Source of the DNA: Erodium maritimum
Lineage: Eukaryota > Streptophyta > Magnoliopsida > Geraniales > Geraniaceae
Reading direction: 5' to 3'
Assembly: GCA_963921825.1 (NCBI GenBank)
Contig: OY997591.1
Coordinates: forward strand, 34,059,825-34,123,824
Length of the DNA stretch: 64,000 nucleotides
The first letter of the stretch is position 1. Each line of letters begins with the position of its first letter. This document shows, one piece after another, positions 32,500 to 44,134 of this stretch. A program made the position numbers and the translations under genes. Below the pieces are notes generated by a model. That model was not told the DNA's origin. It made no database searches and was given only the letters and a program-made list of their open reading frames with translations.

Positions 32500-35400
32500 A
32501 TGATCATGGAGGTGCGGGTCGAGACCAACACCACCTCGGAAGCAACTCCGGTCAGCCTCAGGCTTAATTCTTTCGGAGGAGCTCCTGATACTAGAGGGAA
32601 GCACAGGTTACAAGCCGACCTCAACCGCCTCGATCACGAAACCCGATTCTTACAGGTCTCTTCCCTTTCTGGGTTTTCTTCATCTCCGCTGTTTTAGCAT
32701 TCAATTTTAGTGTTTCTCCGTTTACCTCAATTTGTGCAGCTGCCTAATCTTGTTCATTGGATTTGTGTGCTCAAATTTGTTTGTGTTTTTTTTCTTTTCT
32801 GGATATGAGATTCGATAGATAGTTACAGTTTGCCTCATAAGAGTGCCATTTTGGATTAATTGAGGGCTCTCTGAGCTGACTGCAATTGGGTTTTGTTTCC
32901 TAGTTTGTGATTCTTCTTGTAAATCAATCTGCTTGCTTGTCCATATGTTTTGCCAATAGGAGACAGTTCTGGTGGGTGTTCCTGTGACAAATCAATTGAA
33001 CTTATTGAGCTGGTCTAAGAGAAAGCCTGCAGGCTCAGTGTTCAATGAAATGTTATGATTGTCCTTTTGGAATTAGAATTTGGTGGGAAAATTCAAGCTC
33101 TTAAATCTGTAGGTGGTCCAGTCAAAGATTTGCCAGTTCCAAATACACAGTAAAGCACTCAAAATTGATTATAATCATCATAAAATAACACTTCTAGCCA
33201 TCTACTTAATAAATAGCTTAAACATGTATTAATTTTGACCATACTTAAGTGGTTATTTAATTGAAAAGCAACTGATTTTCAGTGTTTTGTTTCTTGGAAA
33301 GGTATGTAGTTTGGAGAGAAAAATAAAAGGGAAACAAAAAACTTGGCTTTACTAGTACATTTAACACAAGGAGTGGTGCTGTGTAGCTCAACCAATTGTA
33401 AGTAGTTTAACTTAGCTCATTTATCTGCAGCTGAAACTATTTCACCAGGAGAAGAATCAAGAATATGCGATTCAGCTGTTACTTTGACAAATATTATCAA
33501 AGTAAACATCCCGCGAATATTATCGGAGTATTTACCTTTTTTATTGTATTCCAGAAAGTTTAACAAATATTGGCAAAGAAGTCAGTGTCACATCTATGTT
33601 CGTTAATGTATGACCTGTTAGCTAAGTAAAATTGACCTCTAGTTTTGACCCAATTGTGAAGATTTTAGTTCGGAAATGATATTAGCTCAACGAAATAAAA
33701 AACTAGGGATAATTGTCAAAACATGCACTAATGTTTTGTCCACAAACGAAATAGTGCACAATGTTTTGTCCACGTCGTCTGGCTACCCTTATAAATCGTC
33801 CACGCACTTATGTTAGAAAAGTGTAACAGCAGAACCTGAATTGACAATTTTGCCATTTTGGTTTGAAATTCAAAAATAAGAATGAGTTAAAAGACTGATA
33901 TACCCTCAATTTTTTCCTCTTGGTTTGAAATTAAAAAATTCATATTTTAATTTAAAAAATAAATAAAAATCGGAGTTTTAAAAAAATGTGATAAAATGGT
34001 GGAGAAACGCTCTCTCTCGGCTGGCCGGACTTCCGCCGGCATCAGCAAGGGTGAACCTACAGATCAAGGGGACAAAATGGGGATCTCGTGGAGACTTGGA
34101 GCCATCGTCTCATGCTGCCAAAACCAGGCCGGTGGAAGATGGTGCCAAACAGAGCAACGTCGTTGTTCCTGCCTATGAGACGGGGAGGCAAGGGGATGGG
34201 GACGTGAACACTGCGTCGTTCACGGGTGAAGGGAAGGAGCGGGGAGGCTCTAGGTCATCGTCTCACGTTGCGATTCCGGTGGTCGACGACGTCAAACAGA
34301 GTACTGCTTCTGTCTCTGGGGCGGTGAAAGTCTCTGCGCCATCCACAGTTGAAGGGAAGATAGACGGAGACGTGGGTAGTGACGGAGTTCCAGTTCGCCG
34401 GCGACGACTTCGACCTCAGTTTGTGGAGAGTTCAACGGAGGTCTATGTGAGAAATCTGCCATATCCTTTCTCGGAGGAGTCGTTTAAAGCTATGTTCCTC
34501 CCATTTGGTGATATTGCTTCCATTACCTTGCTGAAGAGATCGAATAAGAGAGGTTTCTTTTTCGGTTTCATTTGTTTTTCCTCACACGCTGCTGCTGCTC
34601 AGGCGATAGAAACGCTGAATGGTTTCAAGCTGAACGGACATGTTCTATTCGTAGCTTTCTCCCGGCGTTTTTTACGATCGCCGGCGTCTGATTCTCTTGG
34701 AAGGGCAAAACAGAGCATAGGCTCTGTTTTGCGTCCTGCGATGGAAGCTCGTTCAGGTGATCGTCTTCGGATTACTGGTGAGGGGAAGGAGTACATTTGT
34801 GAGGATGCCACTGCTCAGGCACCCGTTCTTCTCCCGGCGGTCACTCCGTCGACTTCGCAGATCGCCAATGACGTGCGATCCCCTGTTTCAGACGCGCCCG
34901 AAATTGTTGGGGAGTCCGCGTTTCACGGGATATCATCGTCGAAGGAGGAGTCTGATTTGAAAAGAATTCCTTTTTCAAAACAAATTGATTCGGATTTGAT
35001 TCTGCCGATGATCACGTCTGAAAATTCAATTCCGGAGTCGTTGGCAGCGCAGGTTCTTGGGTGCGAAGTTGGGCTCGAAGGAGACGTCCTGGGTTTTTAT
35101 CCAGATGGGCCTGAGGTAGTTTTGGGTCCAGTTGAAAAGGAAGATGGTTTAGTAAAGGCTCGTTCGGTGGTCAATTTGGACCCACGTTTGGCTACTGTTT
35201 TTGGCCGAATTGGGAAAGATATTGGCTCGAGTACCGACCCTCTCCCTCGGGATGGTACCCCACTTATGGATGTCGGCTTTCAAGGAAGTCCTTGGAAGGA
35301 GGCCTTGGAAAAACCGATTTCTAGGACCGAGCCAAAGAAACGAGGTCGCCCAAAGAAGAGTCAATCGAAGTTGACTAAACAACCAATCGTTATTTATCAG

Positions 35401-38400
35401 ACACGAGCTAAGACCTCTGCTGATAAAGGGGATAATTTGGGATGTTACATGGTAGACATTGCCAAACAAGATAGCACGGGCAATTGGAGTTACAGCTCGA
35501 AAGTCGGTCATAAGGCTGTAACTCTTTGCGCTTTGGCACCTGTGAAGGATGTCGAGGACGGAAAGATCGAGGATTTTGAGGCACCGACTCCAATTCGCTC
35601 TTTACCCCCTGTTCCGGTTTCAAACCGGTTTAATTGTTTAAATCCAGATAGGAAGTAGACTTTCGCGTTTTTTCTATCCTTTGTTTACTCTTCGGAGTTG
35701 TATTGGTTTGAGGAATTGATCCTCTTTGGATCCTTTCCTGCTTTGTTCTATATTCTTATAGAACACTAGCTTAATAAAATTTCTTAGCTTATCAAAAAAA
35801 AAGAGTTTTAAAAAAAATACAAAAAATCAGTTTTTTTTTTTAAATTTAATTAATATTTTTTAAAATTTTCTTTTTTCTACCCAAATATAATTAAATAAAA
35901 AAGCTGATTTTTGTGTATTTTTTTAAAAAACTGATTTTTATTTATTTATTAAATTAAAATCTGAATTTTTGAAAATAAAAATAATTTTTATAAATAAAAA
36001 CTAAATTTATGTAAAAAAACTGATTTCTATGTATTTTTTTAAATTAAAATCTGAATTTTTGAAAATAAAAATAATTTTTATAAATAAAACTGATTTTATA
36101 AAAAAAACTGATTTTATAAAAAAAATATATTTTATTTGTCTATTTATTTGTTTTTTAATTTGTTTTTTATTAGAAAGGGTAAAATGGTAATGTCTCATGC
36201 AAAAGTCAAAAGATTCATGATAAGGGTAAAATGTTCATTTCTGTTATACTTTAACTGCACATGTATAACAGAAATGGAATATTTCATTAATTTTTCTAAC
36301 AGAAATGCGTGGACGATTCATAAGGGTAGCCAGACGACGTGGATAAAACATTGTGCACTATTTCCTTTGTGGACAAAACATTGTGCACTATTTCCTTTGT
36401 GGACGGAACATTAGTACATGTTTTGACAATTATCCCAAAAAACTATATCCCACACATTAAGGTGATTCTCATTTCTGAACCCTTGTACAAACTTGACTAA
36501 CATAATTCACTAATATTTCACTTCTTCATAACGTTTCTGTCACGAGATCGCCTTTCCGCGCTGACTTCTATTTTGTATTTCTGTTTTTACCGTTAACCAA
36601 GCGACGTCGTTTGGGTTTAGTTGAAACCGCGTGTTGGGCGCGTGGTCCACTGTGCTTCGTCTTCGTCTCAGCGTTGCGTGGGTGCCACGCGACAGTGGTC
36701 CCGAGCCTGTTGTCAGCTACAATCGTGGCTGAGAGCAGGAGCAGGGTATCAAATAGCAGGAGAGGATCGTTTTGGGTCTTTGTCTAGAATTTGGTAGTCA
36801 TTTCTGTATTTTCTTAGGGTTTGCTTTTCAATACTCTGTTTCTTCAATTTCTTAGAATTGTAAGCTTCCTTTCGAAAATCAATACCAATTCTGTTTCAAT
36901 TCCTGGTCTACGGTTCCATTTATATTCCAAACCTATCTATATCGTTACAAGTGGTATCAGAGCCTCAAATCCCGCAACCTGTGATGGAAACCCAAGCTGT
37001 TATGGAGCAACCTTCTAAAGCTCAATCATCATAGATACAAACTTAAGCTTCTGAGTTACGCGCTGCAAATCACCGAGCTCAGCATGAAAATGATGCCTTG
37101 AAAGCTGGGATGGAAGAGATGAGAAAATGTATGGCCTTGCTGATGGAAGAGAAGGCTCAAAACCAACTTCGTGAGGAGCCTCCTGGACCTCATCGTCTAT
37201 GGCTGAACAACACTCAATCCATACCCATTACACCACAGTGTCTTACATACTCTCCCCACCCTACCCAACCACCAGACCCTATGTCATAGCAAATACCAAA
37301 AACCCACAACCAATCTGATGTTTCTTCCTGGGCCTCCCAAACCCAGAACCCAGTGAATCGAAATTTGATGCCTGAGCAAGCCATCAATCCTACACACCCA
37401 CCTATCACTATGACAACCTTACCTCCTACAATCACCATGCCACAACAACTACCTCCACAGATTACCCAAGCTCATCCCATACAACAACCACAAAAAAAAT
37501 TCCCACCCAACCATTACATGTTCCCACAACAGTTCATGTTTCCCCAATACATGAGCCAATTGCCTCAAATACACCAACACCCATATCCATTTATGCCACA
37601 AATGATGAACCCTAGCCCAATACCACAACAACTTGTGCTTCATCAAGTGTATCCCCCAAACACTATGCCTGAATTCACTTTCAAAACACCCAATTTGGTC
37701 TTTCCTATCTTTGATGGCAAGGGAGTCAGGAATTGGATCCGAAAATGTAATGTCTATTTCTAGTATTGTGCCATGCCTGAGGAGCATAAGGTGAGAGTAG
37801 CTTTACTCCATCTGGCACGCTCATCAGAATACTTGTATGCTGAATATTCCCTTGGGAGAGGAGTGATTACCTAGGAAAGGTTTTGTGATGACCTGTTTAG
37901 GAAGTTTGAAGATGTTGGGGACTCTAATGTGGAAAGAGAGTTCCTTGGCTGATTATGATGATAAGTTTGAGGAGTTTAGATTTTTAGTTTTGAGTAGAGT
38001 CTCACACTCCATTGAGGCTTATTTTGTTTCCAACTACATTGCTGGATTGAATCCAAAGTTAGAGGTGGAAGTTCTAATGTATGAACCACAAACTCTATCT
38101 CAAGCTATGCATCTAGCTAAGAGGGAGGAACATAGGGCCAAAGTCAAGGCCTCTCACCAGGTTCAACCTGCACCAGCACCACATGTGTGTAGGCCAAGGC
38201 CTCAGCAGGCTCCACAAGTGATTCAGAGGCATCATCAATCCACTGTGCCTTTCACTAGGGTACATCCTACAAATTTTGATGAGCAGAGGAGGAAGGGCCT
38301 TTGTTACACATGCCCTGCCATATACACTAAGGATTATGTATGCCCCAACAAGCATAAGTTATTCCAAATTACAACTGATTATGTGGATGGAGAAGTGGGA

Positions 38401-41400
38401 GATCCTGTTTGTGAGGAGGAAGTTGTAGAAGAGTTGCTTCAGACTGATTTATGTGTGATGTCCCATGAAACTTTTGGTCATATGGTGCACATCAACAAGG
38501 CCAAGTCTATCAGAATAAATGGCAAGGTAAAATCAACACCTATCTCTATTTTGATTGACACTGGTGCAACTAGATCTTTCCTAGACAAATCAACTGCGGG
38601 TAGGTTAGGATTGGCTTTATATTCTGGTCCTACCATTATAGTCAAGATGGGAAATGACAATCAGCAGTTTTGCAACACTATTACCAGGGTGTCTTGGAAA
38701 ATACATAATATCACTCTCACCTGGGAATTTTTGGTAATGCCATTGGGTGGTTTTAACATGGTGTTAGGGGTGGATTGGCTACAAAATGTGAATCCTATTG
38801 AACTGGATTATGTGAAGAGGTCAGTGACCATAACTGTGGGACAGGAAAAGTTTGTGCTCTTAGAGGAAGCTCCTTCTGATAGATGTTCTTTAGCTACATT
38901 CAATTCATTAAGGAATGAAGTGTTAGCTAGGGAGACATTATTTTTGGGGCAATTTTGTCTGATTTCCGATTGTGATCACTCTAAAGTGACTATTCATCTT
39001 GATATGCAAGAGGTATTGGATCTTTTTCCCTCTGTCTTTGAAGCACCAACAACCTTGCCCCCAAGAAGATTTTGTGATCATAAGATTCCCTTGTTTCCTG
39101 GCAGTGCCCCTCCTTCAATTAGACCATATAAACACTCCTATGAGCAGAAGAATGTACTAGAGGCCTTGGTAAATGATATGCTGCAATCTGGGGTGATCCA
39201 ACACAGCACAAGTCCCTACTCATTTCTAGTCTTGCTAGTTAAGAAGAAGGATGGGATTTATAGGATGTGCATTGACTTCAGACAACTCAACAACCAAACT
39301 GTTAAAGACAAATTCCCTATACCTACAATTGAGGAGCTGCTAGATGAACTCTCTGGGTGCAATTTTTTTTTTCAAAAATTGACTTTAGGTCAGGGTACCA
39401 TCAAGTGAGATTGGCTGAAGGTGAGGAAATAAAGACAGCTTTCAGAACTCATGATGGGCATTATGAGTTCAGGTAATGCCTTTTGGTTTATCTAATTCCC
39501 CTTCTACATTCCAAGCTCTAATGAATCATGTGTTGAAAGATTTTTTGAGAAAGTTTGTCCTTGTTTTTTTGATGACATACTCATTTATAGCAAGTCATAG
39601 GAGGAGCACTTGCACCATGTTCAATTGGTTTTGCAGAGACTTAAGGAGCAGAAGCTTTTTGCAAAAATGTCCAAATGTGAGTTTGTCAGCCAAACTATTG
39701 AGTATCTGGGGCATGTGATATCAGCAGAAGGAGTAGCTACTGACCTTGCAAAGGTGCAGGCCATGCAATCTTGGCCAGTTCCTACTAATCTGAAAGCACT
39801 GAGTAGATTATTGGGTCTAACTGGATATTATAGAAGGTTTGTCAAGGACTATGGGACAATTGCCAGACCATTGACCAATCTATTAAAAAAAGATAGCTTT
39901 GTCTGGAGTCCTGAGGCACAGTTGAGCTTTGATCAGCTGAAGGTTGCTATGACCACAACTCTAGTCTCAGATTGCCTGATTTGTCTCTTCCATTCATCAT
40001 AGAGGCTGATGCCTATGACAAGGGAACTGGAGGAGTGTTAATGCAAAAGGGAAGGCCAATAGCTTTTCTGAGCAAAGCTTTGAGTCGAAAAAATTAGGCT
40101 ATGTCCAGTTATGAGAGGGAACTCTTGGCTGTGATAACTTGCATCCAAAAGTGGAGGCACTACTTTTCTTCTGGTGGTGTGATTTTGAGGACAAATCATT
40201 AGTCTTAAGTTTCTGCTGGAACAAAAATTGACAACATCATTTCAGCACAAGTGGCTAGCAAAACTCATGGGTTGGATTACAAAATTGAGTTTAAGAAAGG
40301 TAAGGATAACATTGCTGCGGATGCCTTATCCCTGAAACTAATTTGAATGAGATGTCCACCATGGTGCCATCTTGGATGTCTGAGATAATTTCAAGCTATG
40401 ATGGTGACTTGGAGGCTCAAAAATTATTGTTGCAACTGTCTATTACTCCAGATACAGTGGCTGGTTATTCTATGAAGCAAGGACTGATTTTATGCCAAGG
40501 CAAGATTTACTTAGGGTGCTCCACTAACTTAAGAGCCAAGATTATGGCTTGTCTGCATGATGCTCCTGTGGGAGGGCATTCTGGTATTGCAGTCACCACA
40601 AAGAGGGTCAAACAACACTTTTTCTGGCCAAATATGCACAAGGACATAAATTTGTCACTGAATGTGACATATGTCAGAAATGTAAGGCTGAACATACTCC
40701 TTATGCTGGCTTGTTGCAGCCACTTCCCATTCCATCTCAGCCTTGGAGTAATATTGCCATAGACTTTATTGAGGGTCTTCCTCTTTCAAACTCAAAGAAT
40801 TGCATCCTAGTGGTGGTTGACAGGTATAGCAAGTATGCTCATTTCTTAGCACGGAGCCATCCTTTTACTGCATCACAAGTGGCAGAGGTATTCCTTTATC
40901 ACATTTTCAAACTACATGGGTTACCAAATGTTATAGTTTCAGATAGAGGTAAAATCTTTCTCAGCAATTTCTGGAAGGAACTCTTCAAAAAGTTAGAAGT
41001 TCAGTTGAATATGACCACTGCATATCACCCTCAGTCAGATGGCCAAACTAAAAGAGTAAACCAATGACTGGAGCATTACCTTAGAACAATGACACACCAG
41101 TTTCCTAAGAGATGGACCAAGTGGTTGACTTTTGCTGAGTTCTGGTACAGTACCTGCCACCACTCCTCTTTGCAAATGTCAACCTTTTGAAGCACTATAT
41201 GGATTCCCTCCTCCAACATTGAGACTTGGCCCTATTCAATCTTCCATTGGGTTGTGGAAGGCTTCATTAAATCTAGAGAGGAATTGACAAGAGTCCTCAA
41301 AGATAACTTGACTCAGGCACAGAACATGATGAAACATAATGCTGACAAAGGTAGGAGTGAAAGAGAGTTTGCAGTTGGGGACTGAGTGTACTTGAGGTTA

Positions 41401-43319
41401 CAGCCTTATAGACAAACCTCAGTCAACATCAGAATGAGTCTGAAGCTTTCTCCAAGGTATTTTTGGCCCTTTTCAGATTATGAAGAAAATTGGTTCAGTA
41501 GCTTATAAACTCAGATTACCTGCAGAATCCAAGATCCATCCAGTTTTTCATGTGTCCCTATTCAAGAAGCAATTGGGACACAAGGACAGGATAGCTTCAC
41601 ACCTACCTGCAGTCATTGAGGAAGGCCACTTGAAGCTACAACCGTTGGCCTTGTTGCAAAAGAGATTGGTCAACATAAATAACTTTGCAGTGGTTCAGTA
41701 CCTCATCAAATGGGATCATTCTTCACCTGAGGATGCCAAGTGGGAGGATGCTTCCATAATTCGTGATCAGTTTCCAGAATGGGTGGCCAAAATGCTGGCT
41801 TGAGGACAAGCCAGTTCTGAGAAGAGAGATCGTTTTTCCGCGTTGACTTCTATTTCGTATTTTTGTTTTTACCGTTAACCAAGCGACGTCATTTGGGTTT
41901 AGTTGACACCGCGTGTTGGGCGCGTGATCCACTGTGCTTCGTCTTCGTCTCAGCTTCGCGTGGGTGCCACGCGACAGTTGTCCCGAGCCTGTTGTCAGCT
42001 AATCGTGGGTGAGAGCAGGAGCAGGGTATCAAATGGCAGGAGAGGATCGTTTTGGGTCTTTGTCTAGAATTTGGTAGTCATTTCTGTATTTTCTTAGGGT
42101 TTGCTTTTCAAGACTCTGTTTCTTCAATTTCTCAGAATTGTAAGCTTCCTTTCGAAAATCAATACTAATTCTGTTTCAATTCCTGGTCTAAGGTCCCATT
42201 TCTATTCCAAACCTATCTCTATCGTTATAGTTTCACACTTGTAAATATTTTTCTCCTCTAGTGGCTGTCAGTTTAATGACTGATGCATATATATCCTTCT
42301 TTGAAAAGGTAATTAGTTTATCATGCCAAGAAAATGGGCAATTAATCAGCTCAGCGCATGACAATATTCAAGATATCCCCCACTGTAGCTTTTGCAGGAG
42401 TGCTTAATGTGTAGGAAATGTAGATGCTTAGTGATTGTCTTTTGGTTTGATGTTCTTTTTAGATCTATATTGTCTTAGCATTCAAGTTGTACCTCATGTT
42501 TTTGAACTGCATCCAGATACTAACTGCTGAAATGTTTGCATTGGAGTAAAGTGGATTTAGTTACCACTATATATACTAGTTAGGCCCTCTGCCTAATAGT
42601 TTAACCTTTTTTAAGTTTAACACCAACTTTTATGGTTTAATGCAATTCTAGATTACATCAATTTTTTATTATTTAAACTGAACTTGAAAATACTTTGCTA
42701 TGGAAAGAATCTCCGAGAATAGGTCTATTGCTGTTAGTACCTGGATAATGTGTGGTTATGGTTAATAGTCGACTGATGCAATGCTGCATCAGTTGGTTGA
42801 TGAGTTCAAAAAAAGGACATATAAGAATCTTTGCATGTATTCTAATAAAGCTATGCCATGCTTCGGTTGTGATTAATTATTATCTTTCTTCGGATGGCAC
42901 TGGTATACATTGTTTTACCTCGTTCAATTTATTAACAATAAATTAGTATAATGAACCACTGTGTACTCAGGAGGAGATGGAAAAGCTAGAAAAGATGGAC
43001 AAGGCTTCCACACCTTGCGAGGAGTAAGTATATTTCTGGTGCTCATCTGGCTAATGGCTAAAGACTCAATAGGACTAACCAATTTGCTAACAGGTTGCTG
43101 AGGAACGTGAAATCAAGGCCTGATCCATTGCTGCCATTGTATTATACTTGCTTCCTGAACATTTACATATAATTTTATAATGTTCCTCATTGATCATCTT
43201 CCTCATTTGTGGAATGCTATATGTTGGTTGACAGAACAGATGGCCCTTTGAATCCGTTATGGGATCGATGGTTTGAAGGCGCGCAAGATTCAAAAGGCTG
43301 CAGATGCTGGCTATTCTGA
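32500..43319 (+). CDS. GG1-like: heterotrimeric G-protein gamma subunit, CaaX type
   Basis: Four exons: 32500-32655, 42971-43023, 43094-43138 and 43235-43319. All introns are GT-AG and the phases agree, giving 112 residues. The protein pairs with G-beta and tethers the dimer to the plasma membrane in plant G-protein signalling. Visible features: N-terminal variable segment, then [20 protein letters not shown] leading into a coiled coil ([13 protein letters not shown]), the conserved CEELL and RPDPLLPL motifs, [13 protein letters not shown], and a C-terminal CRCWLF. CWLF is a prenylation box as in type-A plant gamma subunits. An in-frame ATG at 32506 (MEV) has a better context (ATCATGG) and could be the true start, giving 110 residues. 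No frame break was seen, so it is probably functional. Intron 1 is 10.3 kb of mostly transposons. Confidence 0.88.
33987..35802 (+). mobile_element. ORF1-only LINE with RRM protein, copy 1
   Basis: It is flanked by GAGTTTTAAAAAAA at 33973-33986 and 35803-35816, a 14-bp TSD typical of L1-type target-primed insertion. The body is 1.8 kb: a single ORF followed after only about 140 bp by TAATAAAATTTCTTAGCTTATC and a short A tail. No endonuclease or reverse transcriptase is present. The copy at 55614-57178 has the same organisation and the same 3' end (TAATAAAATTTCTT.GCTTATC plus A). This points to a family of ORF1-only elements that depend on an autonomous LINE. Confidence 0.8.
33996..35658 (+). 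pseudogene. LINE ORF1 with RRM and AT-hook-like motif, near intact
   Basis: The long open frame covers 33988-35658 (about 556 codons) but has no ATG before the RRM. The ATG at 33996 ([11 protein letters not shown]) lies in another frame, which closes at 34178, so one early frameshift separates start and body. The RRM lies at about 34438-34680, with RNP2-like [10 protein letters not shown] and RNP1-like [10 protein letters not shown]. Downstream are a Ser/Pro/acidic linker, [12 protein letters not shown], a basic KKRGRPKK that resembles an AT hook (about 35335), [12 protein letters not shown], and an end in [19 protein letters not shown]-containing ORF1 is known from the BNR sub-clade of plant L1 LINEs, where it binds element RNA. 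Confidence 0.75.
36538..36949 (+). repeat. 5' LTR of Gypsy element
   Basis: Begins TGTCACGAGATCGCC and ends TATCGTTACA. 412 bp, the same length as the 3' LTR. Confidence 0.9.
36952..36963 (+). other. primer-binding site of Gypsy element
   Basis: TGGTATCAGAGC, complementary to the 3' end of initiator methionine tRNA, two bases after the LTR. Confidence 0.9.
37098..41803 (+). pseudogene. Gypsy gag-pol with chromodomain, broken
   Basis: Gag occupies about 37098-38250, with a Pro/Gln-rich stretch at 37353-37640 and a damaged zinc knuckle at about 38298 ([14 protein letters not shown]). The protease reads [10 protein letters not shown] at about 38555. The RT begins near 39170 ([19 protein letters not shown]). 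Its frame shifts at about 39370, and a T-run near 39560 shifts it again just before the catalytic FDD. RNase H and connection follow (SKCEFV...YLGHVIS, 39670-40000). The integrase has [29 protein letters not shown] and VSDRGKIF, but the last catalytic block reads DGQTKRVNQ, with Lys where Glu is expected (about 41050). The C-terminal chromodomain is at about 41690-41800 ([19 protein letters not shown]). It is inactive. Confidence 0.85.
41818..42229 (+). repeat. 3' LTR of Gypsy element
   Basis: Begins TGAGAAGAGAGATCG and ends TATCGTTATA. The final A-to-T change (TACA to TATA) destroys the terminal CA. Confidence 0.9.
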
Positions 43320-44131
43320 TTGTTCTTGCAAATTTGCTTCATTACCATCCACTTGCGGAAATGTTATAGTATTACAGTATAGCTTCATATTGTTGTCTAT
43401 TTGTGATCTAGTGTGCAAATGTTCAATTAAAGAGCTCCAAAGGTCAACATTCTCAAGAAATTTAAATGAAAGAGGGGAAATTGAAAATCTACACATTTGG
43501 GCATATGCAATAATTCTTACAGTTAATTTGATATTCACTCATTTACTAAACTGTTTGTTAACATGTTGCTTTTCCGGTGACCAGAGAGGAAACAGCAGGC
43601 TTGGATGTGCCAATCGTGATTCTTGATGCTGACAACCGACTGTTGAAGATCCTCATGCATGCCGCAGTAAACCACGAGCAGTTCGTCCTTCATTAAGGAT
43701 ATCCTGACTCTATCTATGACCGCAATAACAGCATGACGTTCTATCTTTCTTGTGCGCGCCCACAACCCCCCCAAGATCAGACGTACAATCGTGCTTTAGT
43801 TGAACTATATACGCTTTCAGTACATAACACCTCGACAGGCTCTGAGTCATAAAGTTGCATATAACTACATTTATACCTCCCTTCGACCTTTGTTTCCAAC
43901 ATATACACCATTGTCACTTTTCGTAAATTTTGGTCACTGGTAAATGAGAAGGGTGACAGTGTGTTTCTATTATAACCATCACTTTTTATGTGTAAGTTGG
44001 AGTGAATTTTATTGATATGAAAGGTGGCAATTTTATAACCTCATCTCTAAGGTGTGTTTGTGATACCGAAAGGTCAGAATGAGTATACAAATAATATTTT
44101 CCCAAAATACAATTATGCACTTTGAACAACA
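43320..44131 (+). other. 3' UTR and flank of G-gamma gene
   Basis: A plausible 3' UTR intron acceptor stands at about 43584 (TTCCGGTGACCAG). The piece after it (43585-43700) is less AT-rich, as exons are. No further coding match was seen. The last part has no recognised content, up to the TAA TSD of the Harbinger element. Confidence 0.4.
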
Positions 44132-44134
44132 TAA

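Larger units (their letters stand above)
33706..36436. mobile_element. Mutator-type TIR element in intron 1 (interrupted)
   Basis: The left end reads GGGATAATTGTCAAAACATG and the right end is its mirror, CATGTTTTGACAATTATCCC, with inverted repeats continuing through ...ACTAATGTT..GTCCAC and a CCACGTCGTCTGGCTACCC module, about 150 bp in all. The flanks are AAAAAACTA at 33697-33705 and 36437-36445, a perfect 9-bp TSD. Its own sequence is about 0.9 kb and non-coding, AT-rich in the middle. The rest is the LINE at 33987-35802. In the right arm, the phrase GTGGACAAAACATTGTGCAC.ATTTCCTTT is tandemly duplicated (36338-36395). Confidence 0.8.
36538..42229 (+). mobile_element. Ty3/Gypsy chromovirus, complete but defective (5.7 kb)
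   Basis: Two 412-bp LTRs (36538-36949 and 41818-42229) are flanked by GTTTC at 36533-36537 and 42230-42234. A primer-binding site TGGTATCAGAGC follows the 5' LTR at 36952. Gag, protease, RT, RNase H, integrase and a chromodomain follow in Gypsy order on the + strand. Several stops and frameshifts are present. The LTRs still align along their whole length with scattered differences, so the insertion is not very old. It lies in intron 1 of the G-gamma gene in the sense direction. Confidence 0.9.
32656..42970 (+). other. intron 1 of G-gamma gene, transposon-filled
   Basis: The donor is CTTACAG/GTCTCT at 32656 and the acceptor is GTGTACTCAG at 42970. It contains a Mutator-type TIR element (33706-36436) with an ORF1-only LINE inside it, and a complete Gypsy element (36538-42229), all in the sense orientation where orientation can be read. 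Without them the intron would be about 1.9 kb. Stretches 32656-33696 and 42235-42970 show no recognisable element. Confidence 0.8.

Noticed and set aside
41480..41803. Host chromodomain gene
   Set aside because: It is the C-terminal end of the Gypsy integrase, directly upstream of the 3' LTR.
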